This document shows, in pieces, positions 46,251 to 54,163 of a stretch of 57,040 bases of DNA; the stretch's first letter is position 1; each line of letters opens with the position of its first letter. Both the position numbers and the translations under genes were made by a program. The notes under the pieces were generated by a model that did not search any database, was not told the DNA's origin, and saw only the letters and a program-made list of their open reading frames with translations. The stretch covers positions 1 through 57,040 of the forward strand of contig CAIOYH010000040.1 in the NCBI GenBank assembly GCA_903862465.1, given 5' to 3'. The stretch comes from an uncultured bacterium. GTDB lineage: Bacteria > Bacteroidota > Bacteroidia > Bacteroidales > CAIWKO01.

Positions 46251-46500
46251 CACATGATTATAGTAATTGTAATTTTTTACAATATATGGAAACACATGAT
46301 TATAGCTATTGTAAATTTTTACACTAGATATAATCACATGATTATGGTTATTGTTTTTTTTTACACTATATAAAATCACATGATTATGGTTATTGTTTTT
46401 TTTTACACTATATATAAACACATGATTATAGCTATTGTTTTTTTTTACTATAGATAAAAACACATGATTATAGCATCAGTAAATTTTTTCTATAGTGCAA
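46251..46500. repeat. 42-bp tandem repeat array D
   Basis: Six units start with CACATGATTAT at 46251, 46293, 46335, 46377, 46419 and 46461, each exactly 42 bp apart. Each has a near-palindromic AATCACATGATT core and a run of T before TACACTA. It lies between two convergent genes. The minus strand reads through as 14-residue repeats without any supporting family. With the terminator at 46144 and the repeats at 46593-46695 it covers the gap 46070-46744. Confidence 0.85.
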
Positions 46501-46592
46501 AACACTTTTTTGATATTAATGTTTATTGGGGGGAGGTAAAAAACATGTGTTATGGGAGTATAAAATCAAAAAAATATAATCAAAAATCAATC

Positions 46593-46635
46593 TTTCTTAG
46601 TGTATTTGGTTCCTAGTGTTTTATTGCCTAGGTGC
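46593..46635. repeat. Degenerate 8-bp-period intergenic repeat, locus 5
   Basis: Words TTCTTAGTG, TTCCTAGTG and GCCTAGGTG at short regular spacing, between array D and the MogA gene end. Confidence 0.5.
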
Positions 46636-46670
46636 AACAATCATCCTGACGTTGGGCACTTTAAATACCT

Positions 46671-46695
46671 GCCCGACTGCATCAGTCAGGCGGGC
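46671..46695. repeat. Dispersed palindrome with GACTGCATCAGTC core, copy 2
   Basis: GACTG-CAT-CAGTC is a perfect inner stem with outer GCCC/GGGC arms. It shares the TGCRTCA core with 18079-18105 and follows the convergent gene ends. Confidence 0.55.
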
Positions 46696-46744
46696 TTTAG
46701 GCACTTGAAGTACTTTAGGCACTCTAAGTACTAGATTCACTTCC

Positions 46745-47674
46745 TCAATGCGTATCCAAATTGTGCAGCATAAAAATCAAATGCTCCAACACTTTATGGA
46801 TTTCGGTCATATATTCTTCCACAGCTTTCACACTGCCGGGCAGACAAAACACTAAAGTGTTCCCAATCACTCCTGCAATGGAACGGCTTATCAGTGCATT
46901 GGGCTTTTCTTGCCCATACTTCATGCGAATCATATCCATAATGCCCGGAATTTCTTTTTCCAAGAGAGGTTTCACCACGTCGGGCGTAAAGTCTTTCGGA
47001 CCTATACCTGTGCCGCCTGTTGTTATAACGATATCATAGTTATTAGCTGAGGCGTTTATCAGTTCTTCAAGCATTTTCGGATCATCCGGAATAAGAGTCT
47101 TCTCGATTTGATGTTTTCGTTTTTTTGAATCGAAATACAGTTCAGTCATCTCTTGAATGCGTTGTCCACTGCGGTCGGGATAGATGCCTTTGCTAGCACG
47201 ATCACTCAGTGTGATGACATGCACTTTGAAAACTTTAGGCAGATAGGTTCCCTGAACGCCCGATGTAATAATTCCGCCTTGCATCACGCGACAGAAAATG
47301 CCTTCTTTTGGCATCACGCAATTGCCAACTTCGCGAAAAATAGCACAATTGTCTCCATGGCATTTTTTGCCGATTTGTGTTACTTCTAGAACTACATCAT
47401 CAATTTCAAACGTGTCGAGTGGTGCGGTGTTGATAAGGTTCATGCCTGTGATGGTTAGGTTCTCCGCAAATTCGCCGGGTTTAATTACGCGATTGGCTTG
47501 TTGCGCGAATTTTGCAATGCTTTCCGTTGAGAGCATACTCACTTGCCGATGCCAATCACCGGCATGCGCATCATGTTCAACGCCATTTTCATTAATAGTG
47601 ATATGCGGAACAGCAAGCTTTACGGTTCCTTTTTTCTCGGATATGTTTACCGAATCAATTGTAATTGTTATCAT
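46745..47674 (-). CDS. MOSC domain - MogA/MoaB molybdopterin adenylyltransferase fusion
   Basis: Residues 1-150 are a MOSC domain with the conserved cysteines in VTQIGKKCHGDNC and MPKEGIFCRVMQGG, associated with molybdenum-enzyme sulfur chemistry. Residues 150-309 are a MogA/MoaB domain: VITLSDRASKGIYPDRSGQR, YDIVITTGGTGIGPKDFTPD and VFCLPGSVKAVEEYM. MogA-type proteins adenylate molybdopterin before molybdenum insertion. The 20-base overlap with the upstream gene indicates coupling within a moaC operon. Confidence 0.92.
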   Translation of the reverse strand: MITITIDSVNISEKKGTVKLAVPHITINENGVEHDAHAGDWHRQVSMLSTESIAKFAQQANRVIKPGEFAENLTITGMNLINTAPLDTFEIDDVVLEVTQIGKKCHGDNCAIFREVGNCVMPKEGIFCRVMQGGIITSGVQGTYLPKVFKVHVITLSDRASKGIYPDRSGQRIQEMTELYFDSKKRKHQIEKTLIPDDPKMLEELINASANNYDIVITTGGTGIGPKDFTPDVVKPLLEKEIPGIMDMIRMKYGQEKPNALISRSIAGVIGNTLVFCLPGSVKAVEEYMTEIHKVLEHLIFMLHNLDTH

Positions 47675-48812
47675 GATTTGTAGTGAATTCTTTAATGATT
47701 GATTTTAAAATGTATTGAAAAGCAGGCATATCTCCCTTGGGTTCTTTCTTCTTACCCAAACGAACTGCCACCATATTTTGTGATGGAATAACAAAAATAA
47801 ATTGTCCTAAAATGCCTTGTGCATAATAGATCTTCTCTCCATTTATATCTGTCAGCCACCATGAATAGCCATAGCAATCGGATTTTATACTTGCTTCATC
47901 TAGTAAGTTGGCAGGCTCAATGGATTCCTTCACATAGTGTTCGGAAACGATTTGATGATTGTTAAAGTATCCATTATGTAAAAATAAAGTCCCGAGGCGC
48001 GAAAAATCGCGGGCGTTGGAATTGAAACAACAATACGCTTTTTCCATGCCATTTTTTCTATCCAAACTCCAAGTCGCATCGTTTTTTGCCCCTAAAGGTT
48101 TCCAAAGTTTTTCGGAAGCATATTCGCTCAAGGTTTTTCCGCTAACTTTCTCGAGGATATAAGCCAACACAAGATGATTGCAACTCTGATAATTGAATTC
48201 CTTTCCGGGGGTTTTTATGACCTGTAGATGTAGCAGCAAATCTTGCAAATCACTTCCATAATATGCCTTTGTGGTGGCAGAAAACAAACTAGCATAACTC
48301 TCATCATAATCAAAACCGGCACTCATGGTGAGCAAATGTTTTATGGTGAGCGAGGCATTCAATCCTCTATTATACTCGGGGATGAAATCAGCCACTTTCT
48401 GATCCACGCTTTTTATCTTACCTTCATCTATGGCAATGCCTATCAAAATACTTACAATAGTTTTCGACACAGAAAATGAACTCGAATACGAATCCTGCCC
48501 ATAAGCATCCCAATATTCTTCATAACATACGGAATCGTTCTTCAAGACAAGAAAAGCCGTCGTTTGTATTTGAATCAGATAGTTGCGGAACTCCTCTAAT
48601 AAATGGGTTTTGTTATAGGCAACAGCATCAGGAATAGGAATGAAGGTGCCTGCTTTCACGGTCCTGTTTTCAAAGTGTTTGTAATCGTCAATGCCGGCAT
48701 ATTGATAAATTAATGCCTTATACATATAGCTATTTCCCGTGACAACAATGAAGAGGTTTATCGCAAGGATAAGTAAGAAAAACCAAAGCAGTATTTTTTT
48801 AACGATTCTCAT
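47655..48812 (-). CDS. Serine hydrolase, class C beta-lactamase-like
   Basis: The 385-residue product has an N-terminal membrane anchor (IVKKILLWFFLLILAINLF) and the penicillin-binding fold: nucleophile and base in SVSK (Ser114, Lys117), a second motif FNYQSCNHLVLAYILEK with the Tyr, and LWKPLGAKNDATW. Such proteins are esterases, peptidases or D,D-peptidases; the substrate is unknown. It sits between moaC and the MOSC-MogA gene, three bases after one and overlapping the other, an unexpected place for it. Confidence 0.85.
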   Translation of the reverse strand: MRIVKKILLWFFLLILAINLFIVVTGNSYMYKALIYQYAGIDDYKHFENRTVKAGTFIPIPDAVAYNKTHLLEEFRNYLIQIQTTAFLVLKNDSVCYEEYWDAYGQDSYSSSFSVSKTIVSILIGIAIDEGKIKSVDQKVADFIPEYNRGLNASLTIKHLLTMSAGFDYDESYASLFSATTKAYYGSDLQDLLLHLQVIKTPGKEFNYQSCNHLVLAYILEKVSGKTLSEYASEKLWKPLGAKNDATWSLDRKNGMEKAYCCFNSNARDFSRLGTLFLHNGYFNNHQIVSEHYVKESIEPANLLDEASIKSDCYGYSWWLTDINGEKIYYAQGILGQFIFVIPSQNMVAVRLGKKKEPKGDMPAFQYILKSIIKEFTTNHDNNYN

Positions 48813-48815
48813 ACG

Positions 48816-49271
48816 CTATATAACGTCTTTCTTTTCCTTACTCATCAATGTCACATCGCCAATCACCATGGTTTTGTCTACGGCTTTACACATATCGTAA
48901 ATGGTGAGCAAAGCAACGCTAACAGCCGTGAGAGCTTCCATTTCAACCCCGGTTTGTCCGATACATTTCACCATGCTTTCAGCTTGAACGCCGCTTTCAA
49001 TTAGGGTGCATTTCACCTCTACTTTGGTAAGCATCAAGGTGTGGCAAAGTGGAATCAACTGAGGGGTTTGTTTGGCAGCTTGTATGCCTGCAATTTCAGC
49101 AATCGTAAGGACATCTCCTTTTTTAATCAGGTTTTCATGGATGAGTTGTAGTGTTGCAGCTTGCAAATATATGATTCCAATTGCTTTTGCAATACGAATT
49201 TGTTGAGGTTTGTCGCCTACATCCACCATGTTGGCTTTCCCTTTCGACGTAGTATGAGATAATTTTGACAT
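48816..49271 (-). CDS. moaC: Cyclic pyranopterin monophosphate synthase MoaC
   Basis: Second step of molybdenum-cofactor synthesis. The 151-residue product has KANMVDVGDKPQQIRIAKAI, KKGDVLTIAEIAGIQAAKQT and PQLIPLCHTLMLTKVEV, and the active-site GVEMEALTAVSVALLTIYDM and CKAVDK. It starts the minus-strand operon. moaA is not in the window. A TAATTTTG -7 box lies at 49292-49299, 20 bases upstream. Confidence 0.95.
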   Translation of the reverse strand: MSKLSHTTSKGKANMVDVGDKPQQIRIAKAIGIIYLQAATLQLIHENLIKKGDVLTIAEIAGIQAAKQTPQLIPLCHTLMLTKVEVKCTLIESGVQAESMVKCIGQTGVEMEALTAVSVALLTIYDMCKAVDKTMVIGDVTLMSKEKKDVI

Positions 49272-49291
49272 TGAATGAAATTAATAAAGTT

Positions 49292-49299
49292 CAAAATTA
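49292..49299 (-). promoter_or_regulatory. Bacteroidota -7 box upstream of moaC
   Basis: Minus-strand TAATTTTG matches TAnnTTTG, 20 bases before the moaC start. Confidence 0.4.
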
Positions 49300-49320
49300 G
49301 TAAATATTTTGATACGTCCT

Positions 49321-49354
49321 GATTTTAGATTTTAGATTTTAGAATTTAGATTTT
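49321..49354. repeat. TTTTAGA low-complexity tract
   Basis: Seven-base period GATTTTA repeated four to five times, in a 343-bp gap that otherwise holds only promoter-like boxes for moaC and the antitoxin gene. Confidence 0.6.
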
Positions 49355-49592
49355 GCATTAGGATGTGTTTTTATAATAATATCAGGACTTTATATCGGAT
49401 AATTATTATTACACATATTCTATAAAATTAATTCAAATTAATATTGGCGATAAAATTTAGCATTATAAAAAAGGGGGGTATGTTCATTTGCGCTTGAAAT
49501 AATAGGGCAATGGATTATGTACGCAAGCCTATCATAAACCATTCGTAAGTAAGAAAAATAGCGCACAATATATTCATGTGAAAATTTCTTTG

Positions 49593-49600
49593 TATATTTG
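49593..49600 (+). promoter_or_regulatory. Bacteroidota -7 box upstream of the toxin-antitoxin pair
   Basis: TATATTTG matches TAnnTTTG, 14 bases before the antitoxin ATG at 49615; a leader this short is plausible. Confidence 0.4.
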
Positions 49601-49614
49601 TAGAAAAATTTGAA

Positions 49615-49851
49615 ATGGACTTACAAACTCGCAAACAAAACATCATTGAATATCTTATAGGTCTTGATGACGACACTTTATTTAGCAAGATTGAATCGGC
49701 TATTTATGAAACTCAAAAACAAGAAGCTGTTAATCTTAAATCACTTACTGAGGAAGATTTAATAGAGAGGGCGAAACGTTCCTCGGCGGATTATAATGCT
49801 GGCAGGGTGAAAACTCAAAACCAATTAGAGGAAGAATCTGAAAGTTGGTGA
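49615..49851 (+). CDS. Antitoxin of a RelE/ParE-type pair
   Basis: The 78-residue product matches a Bacteroidota antitoxin family: an N-terminal helix-rich part (TRKQNIIEYLIGLDDDTLFS) and the C-terminal toxin-binding stretch LTEEDLIERAKRSSADYNAG. The stop TGA lies at 49849-49851 and the toxin ATG follows at 49856, so the two are coupled. The gene is intact. Confidence 0.8.
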   Translation: MDLQTRKQNIIEYLIGLDDDTLFSKIESAIYETQKQEAVNLKSLTEEDLIERAKRSSADYNAGRVKTQNQLEEESESW

Positions 49852-49855
49852 TGTT

Positions 49856-50173
49856 ATGAGGATTCTTTGGTCAGATTTTGCCTCTGAAACGTTACGCGAT
49901 ATCTACAAATATTATAAGACCGCGGCAGGTATTCCTATTGCTAAAAAGATTAAAACAGAAATATTTTTAGCAACCAAACAATTAATAGCGCAACCTGAAT
50001 CCGGTCAAATAGAAATCTCTTTGGAGAAAATCAATGAAGGACACAGATAAATCGTGGAGGGAAATTATAAAATCGTATATAAAAAGGTTCAAGAAGGGAT
50101 TTTAATAACGGATGTGTTTGATGCACGACAAGATCCCTTAAAGATAAATAATCCGAAAAGAAAACTTGGTTGA
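49856..50173 (+). pseudogene. RelE/ParE-type toxin with in-frame nonsense codon
   Basis: The frame starts MRILWSDFASETLRDIYKYY and carries the family segments IAKKIKTEIFLATKQLIAQP and SLEKINEGHR, then TAA at 50048-50050. After the stop the same frame continues IVEGNYKIVYKKVQEGILIT and DVFDARQDPLKINNPKRKLG before TGA at 50171-50173. That is the expected C-terminal half, including the catalytic region. The stop replaces the usual Tyr or similar residue of GHRY, so a single base change from TAT or TAC explains it. Confidence 0.85.
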
Positions 50174-50308
50174 CAAACACCTAAGCACCTCACAATCTTG
50201 CTCTCGATTGAAAGCCTTGTGTAATTTTTCTAAGAAATAAATTCTTACAGTTTAAGGGGTAATTGAAGGTATTTGAAAAAAAGTATGCACTCAACAATGT
50301 AAATTTTG

Positions 50309-50316
50309 TAAATTTG
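50309..50316 (+). promoter_or_regulatory. Bacteroidota -7 box upstream of sucA
   Basis: TAAATTTG matches TAnnTTTG, 25 bases before the sucA ATG at 50342. Confidence 0.4.
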
Positions 50317-50341
50317 CATTTCTCATAAATAAACTAATGAC

Positions 50342-53140
50342 ATGGACACTCTTTCCGATATATACAATTTAGATTTTTCTGTTCTTGAGGATTTGTATGC
50401 GCAATATGTTTCAGATCCCGAAAGCGTTGATGCAAGTTGGAGATTTTTCTTTAAAGGTTTCGAACTTGGGCAAGCAAATTATAAAAAGCCTACAGCAATA
50501 AATACTGAGAACTACCAAGCTGTTCCCGATGAGTTTAAGGTAATCAATCTTATCAATGGTTATCGGGAACGTGGACATTATTTCACTTTGACAAACCCGG
50601 TTCGCACCCGCAGGAAATATACTCCTACACTCGACATAGAGAACTTTGGATTAAACGATTCTCATTTAGAACAACAGTTTCATGCAGGCAATGAAATTGG
50701 CATCGGCAAAGCAAAGCTATCCGAAATTATTGCTACACTCAAGCAAACCTATTGCCAATCGGTGGGCGTGGAATATATGTATATCCGCAAACCTGAAGCC
50801 GTAAATTGGCTAAAGAATAAAATGGAAGGGTGCAAAAACACCCCTGCATTTTCAAAAGCTAGAAAGAAACAATTGCTGAAAAAAATTGCACAGGCAGTTG
50901 ACTTCGAGAAATTCATTCATACCAAGTTTCCCGGGCAAAAGAGTTTTTCTTTGGAAGGTGCTGAAGCGCTTATTCCCGCTCTTAATGCCATTATTGACAA
51001 AGGGGCAGGATTGAATTATAAGGAATTTGTTATCGGAATGCCGCATCGCGGCAGGCTTAGTGTGTTGGCAAATATCTTTCACAAACCTTACGAAGAGATT
51101 TTTGCAGAGTTTGAAGGCAAGCCCTATAGCGATGAGAGTTTGTTGGGCGATGTGAAATATCATTTGGGATATTCTTCCGATTATTTGAATGCTGACGGCA
51201 AGAAAATCCACTTGACCTTAACGCCCAATCCATCGCATCTCGAAGCGGTGAATCCTGTGGTGGAAGGCATCGTAAGAGCTAAAAATGATATTCAATATAA
51301 AGGTGATGGCAATACAATCCTCCCAATTTTGATACATGGGGATGCTTCGGTAGCCGGACAAGGTATCATTTATGAAGTGTTGCAGATGTCAGAGTTGGAT
51401 GCTTTTAAAAATGGCGGCACGGTTCATCTTGTGGTGAATAATCAAATAGGCTTCACAACCAATTATCTCGACGCACGTTCGAGTGTGTATTGCACCGACG
51501 TTGCTAAAATCATACAATCGCCCATTTTTCACGTGAATGCGGATGATTTGGAGGCAGTGGCATATACTATTCTTCTTGCTATGGACTATCGTCAGGAGTT
51601 TCATAAAGATGTGTTTATTGATTTGTTAGGTTATAGAAAATATGGGCATAATGAAAGTGATGAACCGCGCTTTACGCAACCTATACTATATAAAATCATC
51701 GAGAAACATCCTGATCCTTTAAAAATATACTCAGGGAAATTGCAATCGGAGGGAGTTATTACGGCTGAGGAGGTGAAAGAATTGGAAAAGAACTTTTATG
51801 AGAACTTGGAAACAAATCTTGTTTCGGCAAAACAAAAGATTAATGCAAGCATCACACCCTTTTTAAGCGATTTGTGGAAAGATATTCGCAAAGCTGTTGC
51901 CGAAGATTATGATAGCCATCCTGCTTTTCCGATTACGAAGGAGACTATTTTCGAGCTCGGCACTAAATTAACTATCTTGCCATCTGATAAAACATTCTTT
52001 CGGAAGGTGGTGAAATTACAAGCCGATCGTCATGATATGCTTTTTACAACGAATAAGTTGGATTGGGCGATGTGTGAGTTGTTGGCTTATGGGTCCTTGT
52101 TGACGCAGCAAATTCCTGTCCGCTTGTGTGGACAAGATGTGAAGCGGGGAACCTTTTCCCATCGTCATGCCGTGTTGACGGTTGAAGATTCGGAGGAGGA
52201 ATATGTACCTTTACGGAATCTGCATCCTGAGCAAGCCAATTTTAGTATTTATAATTCCCTCTTGTCGGAATATGGTGTATTGGGTTATGAATATGGTTAT
52301 GCTTTGGCAGCACCTAAGACTCTTGCTATTTGGGAGGCGCAGTTCGGTGACTTTTTTAATGGCGCTCAAATCATCATTGACCAATTTCTTTCGTGTGCGG
52401 AAGAGAAATGGAAAGTGTTTAATGGTTTGGTGATGTTGCTCCCCCACGGTTATGAAGGACAAGGCTCGGAACATTCAAGTGCGCGGATAGAACGTTTTCT
52501 GACCTTGTGCGCCGATAACAACATACAAATCGCTAATTGCAGTACGCCTGCAAACTTCTTTCATCTCTTGCGCCGTCAGATGTTGAGAGATTATAGAAAA
52601 CCTTTGATTGTTTTCACACCTAAAAGTCTTTTGCGCCATCCTGCCTGTGTTTCCACGGTGGAAGACCTTTGCGAAGGGGCGTTTAAAAATGTTATAGATG
52701 ATACTGCCACGGATAAATATGCCATTACGAGAATCATATTCTGTACGGGCAAAGTCTATTACGATTTAGCAGAAGAAAAACAGAAAAATCAACGTAATGA
52801 TGTGGCTATTGTTCGCATTGAGCAGTTGTATCCTTTTCCTCTAAATGATGTGGAGACAATTATGTGTGGCTATCCGAATGTAGAAGACTTTTATTGGGTT
52901 CAGGAAGAGCCGGCGAATATGGGTGCTGCTAATTTTATTCGCAATAAAATGCGCGATTTACCATTATTATTTGTTGCACGTTCCGAAAGTGGAAGTCCTG
53001 CAACAGGTTCGAGCCAAATGCACAAACGTACACAAAGAAAAATTGTGGAGAAAGCTTTTGGGATATGCACTTGCGAACGAAAAAATGATGAATGTATGAT
53101 GACTTGCGAACAAGATTTACTCCTCTTGGAGAGAAGATAA
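50342..53140 (+). CDS. sucA: 2-oxoglutarate dehydrogenase E1 component
   Basis: Thiamine-diphosphate-dependent decarboxylase of the TCA-cycle 2-oxoglutarate dehydrogenase complex. The 932-residue product begins with the E1 N-terminal helix (LEDLYAQYVSDPESVDASWR). TPP and metal segments are FVIGMPHRGRLSVLANIF, LIHGDASVAGQGIIYE and YGHNESDEPRFTQP. The transketolase-like part has IPVRLCGQDVKRGTFSHRHA and MLLPHGYEGQGSEHSSARIE. Normal length. sucB follows only after a 1-kb insertion. Confidence 0.98.
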   Translation: MDTLSDIYNLDFSVLEDLYAQYVSDPESVDASWRFFFKGFELGQANYKKPTAINTENYQAVPDEFKVINLINGYRERGHYFTLTNPVRTRRKYTPTLDIENFGLNDSHLEQQFHAGNEIGIGKAKLSEIIATLKQTYCQSVGVEYMYIRKPEAVNWLKNKMEGCKNTPAFSKARKKQLLKKIAQAVDFEKFIHTKFPGQKSFSLEGAEALIPALNAIIDKGAGLNYKEFVIGMPHRGRLSVLANIFHKPYEEIFAEFEGKPYSDESLLGDVKYHLGYSSDYLNADGKKIHLTLTPNPSHLEAVNPVVEGIVRAKNDIQYKGDGNTILPILIHGDASVAGQGIIYEVLQMSELDAFKNGGTVHLVVNNQIGFTTNYLDARSSVYCTDVAKIIQSPIFHVNADDLEAVAYTILLAMDYRQEFHKDVFIDLLGYRKYGHNESDEPRFTQPILYKIIEKHPDPLKIYSGKLQSEGVITAEEVKELEKNFYENLETNLVSAKQKINASITPFLSDLWKDIRKAVAEDYDSHPAFPITKETIFELGTKLTILPSDKTFFRKVVKLQADRHDMLFTTNKLDWAMCELLAYGSLLTQQIPVRLCGQDVKRGTFSHRHAVLTVEDSEEEYVPLRNLHPEQANFSIYNSLLSEYGVLGYEYGYALAAPKTLAIWEAQFGDFFNGAQIIIDQFLSCAEEKWKVFNGLVMLLPHGYEGQGSEHSSARIERFLTLCADNNIQIANCSTPANFFHLLRRQMLRDYRKPLIVFTPKSLLRHPACVSTVEDLCEGAFKNVIDDTATDKYAITRIIFCTGKVYYDLAEEKQKNQRNDVAIVRIEQLYPFPLNDVETIMCGYPNVEDFYWVQEEPANMGAANFIRNKMRDLPLLFVARSESGSPATGSSQMHKRTQRKIVEKAFGICTCERKNDECMMTCEQDLLLLERR

Positions 53141-53154
53141 AAGACACAATCATA

Positions 53155-53204
53155 AAACACGAAAACATTTAAACACAAAGGCACTAAGGCACGAAGACAC
53201 AAAG
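53155..53204 (-). repeat. 8-bp-period repeat, left arm of the GxxExxY cassette
   Basis: Words AACACAAAGG, CACTAAGG, CACGAAGA and CACAAAGG at 8-base steps. The right arm after the gene (53713 on) has the same words in the opposite orientation. It resembles 56941-57000 closely, sharing AACACGAARAYATTTAAACA. Confidence 0.65.
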
Positions 53205-53285
53205 GTAATAAGATGGAAATAGTCGCATCGAATATAGAATAATAAGTAGCTAAGCTAAAAGCATATAAAGAATAAAATCAATGGA

Positions 53286-53714
53286 ATGACACAAATGAAC
53301 GAGGATACAATTAATTATAAGGATGATTATATGCCTCTATCAGAAGAGGAAGAATATATTGGAAAAGAGATAGTAAATGCAGCATATATTGTGCATAAAC
53401 GTCTTGGACCGGGGCTTTTGGAAAAGGTATATGAAGTCTGTTTTTGCCATGTGTTGAATGAGCAAGGTTTGTTTGTAGAGCGTCAAGTAAAAGTTCCAAT
53501 TGTATTCGACGATTTTGTGTTTGATGAAGGATTACGTCTTGATGTTTTGATAAACGATTTGGTTATTTGTGAGCTTAAAGCAGTTGAAAATACTAATCCT
53601 GTTTGGGCTGCACAATTATTAAGTTACTTAAAACTAACAGGCAGACGTCTTGGATATATTATTAATTTTAATGTTCCATTAATTAAAAACGGTATAAAAA
53701 GAATGATAGTTTAA
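53286..53714 (+). CDS. GxxExxY family protein
   Basis: The 142-residue product has the family signature GPGLLEKVYE (Gly43, Glu46, Tyr49) and the nuclease-like D...ExK pattern RLDVLINDLVICELKAVE (Asp86, Glu96, Lys98), then WAAQLLSYLKLTGRRLGYII and INFNVPLIKNGIKR. Family PF13366 has a PD-(D/E)xK fold but no proven function. The gene separates sucA from sucB and is bracketed by inverted 8-bp-period repeats. As I recall, genes of this family often occur beside such repeats. Confidence 0.9.
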   Translation: MTQMNEDTINYKDDYMPLSEEEEYIGKEIVNAAYIVHKRLGPGLLEKVYEVCFCHVLNEQGLFVERQVKVPIVFDDFVFDEGLRLDVLINDLVICELKAVENTNPVWAAQLLSYLKLTGRRLGYIINFNVPLIKNGIKRMIV

Positions 53715-54130
53715 ACTTTGTGTTTCTTTGAGTCATAGTGTCTTTGTGGTAAAAATAGGGAGACAAACTTAAAAGAGAAAAATAGCGTTATAAAAAATGG
53801 TCGTATAAACTTTGTGTTTCTTTGTGTCTTAGTGTCTTTGTGGCAAGAATAGGGAGAAAAACTTTATCGAAGATAATAACGTTATAAAAAAATGGTTGTA
53901 TAAACTTTGTGTTTCTTTGTGTCTTAGTGTCTTTGTGGTAAGATGAAAGAAATAAACTTAATAGAAGAAAATAATGTTATAAAAAAATGGTAGTATAAAC
54001 TTTGTGTTTCTTTGTGTCTTAGTGTCTTTGTGGTAAAAATAGGGAGACAAACTTAAAAGAGGAAAAAAGCGTTATAAAAAATGGTTGTATAAACTTTTTG
54101 TTTCTTTGAGTCTTAGTGTCTTTGTGGCAA
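53713..54130 (+). repeat. 94-95-bp tandem repeat array, right arm of the GxxExxY cassette
   Basis: Five units start with AAACTTT at 53713, 53807, 53902, 53997 and 54091 (steps 94, 95, 95, 94). Each has an 8-bp-period core (TTTGTGTTTCTTTGTGTCTT continuing to TAGTGTCTTTGTGG) and an AT-rich spacer ending GTTATAAAAAATGG. Neighbouring units differ at several positions. Most of the gap between the GxxExxY stop and sucB is this array; sucB begins 33 bases after it. Confidence 0.9.
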
Positions 54131-54163
54131 GATTTGAGAAACATACTTAATAGAAAAGAAAAT

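Noticed and set aside
54116-54163. Upstream ATG at 54116 as the sucB start
   Set aside because: The extra 16 residues are encoded by the repeat array and lack similarity to E2 proteins, while [13 protein letters not shown] at 54164 is the normal E2 N-terminus.
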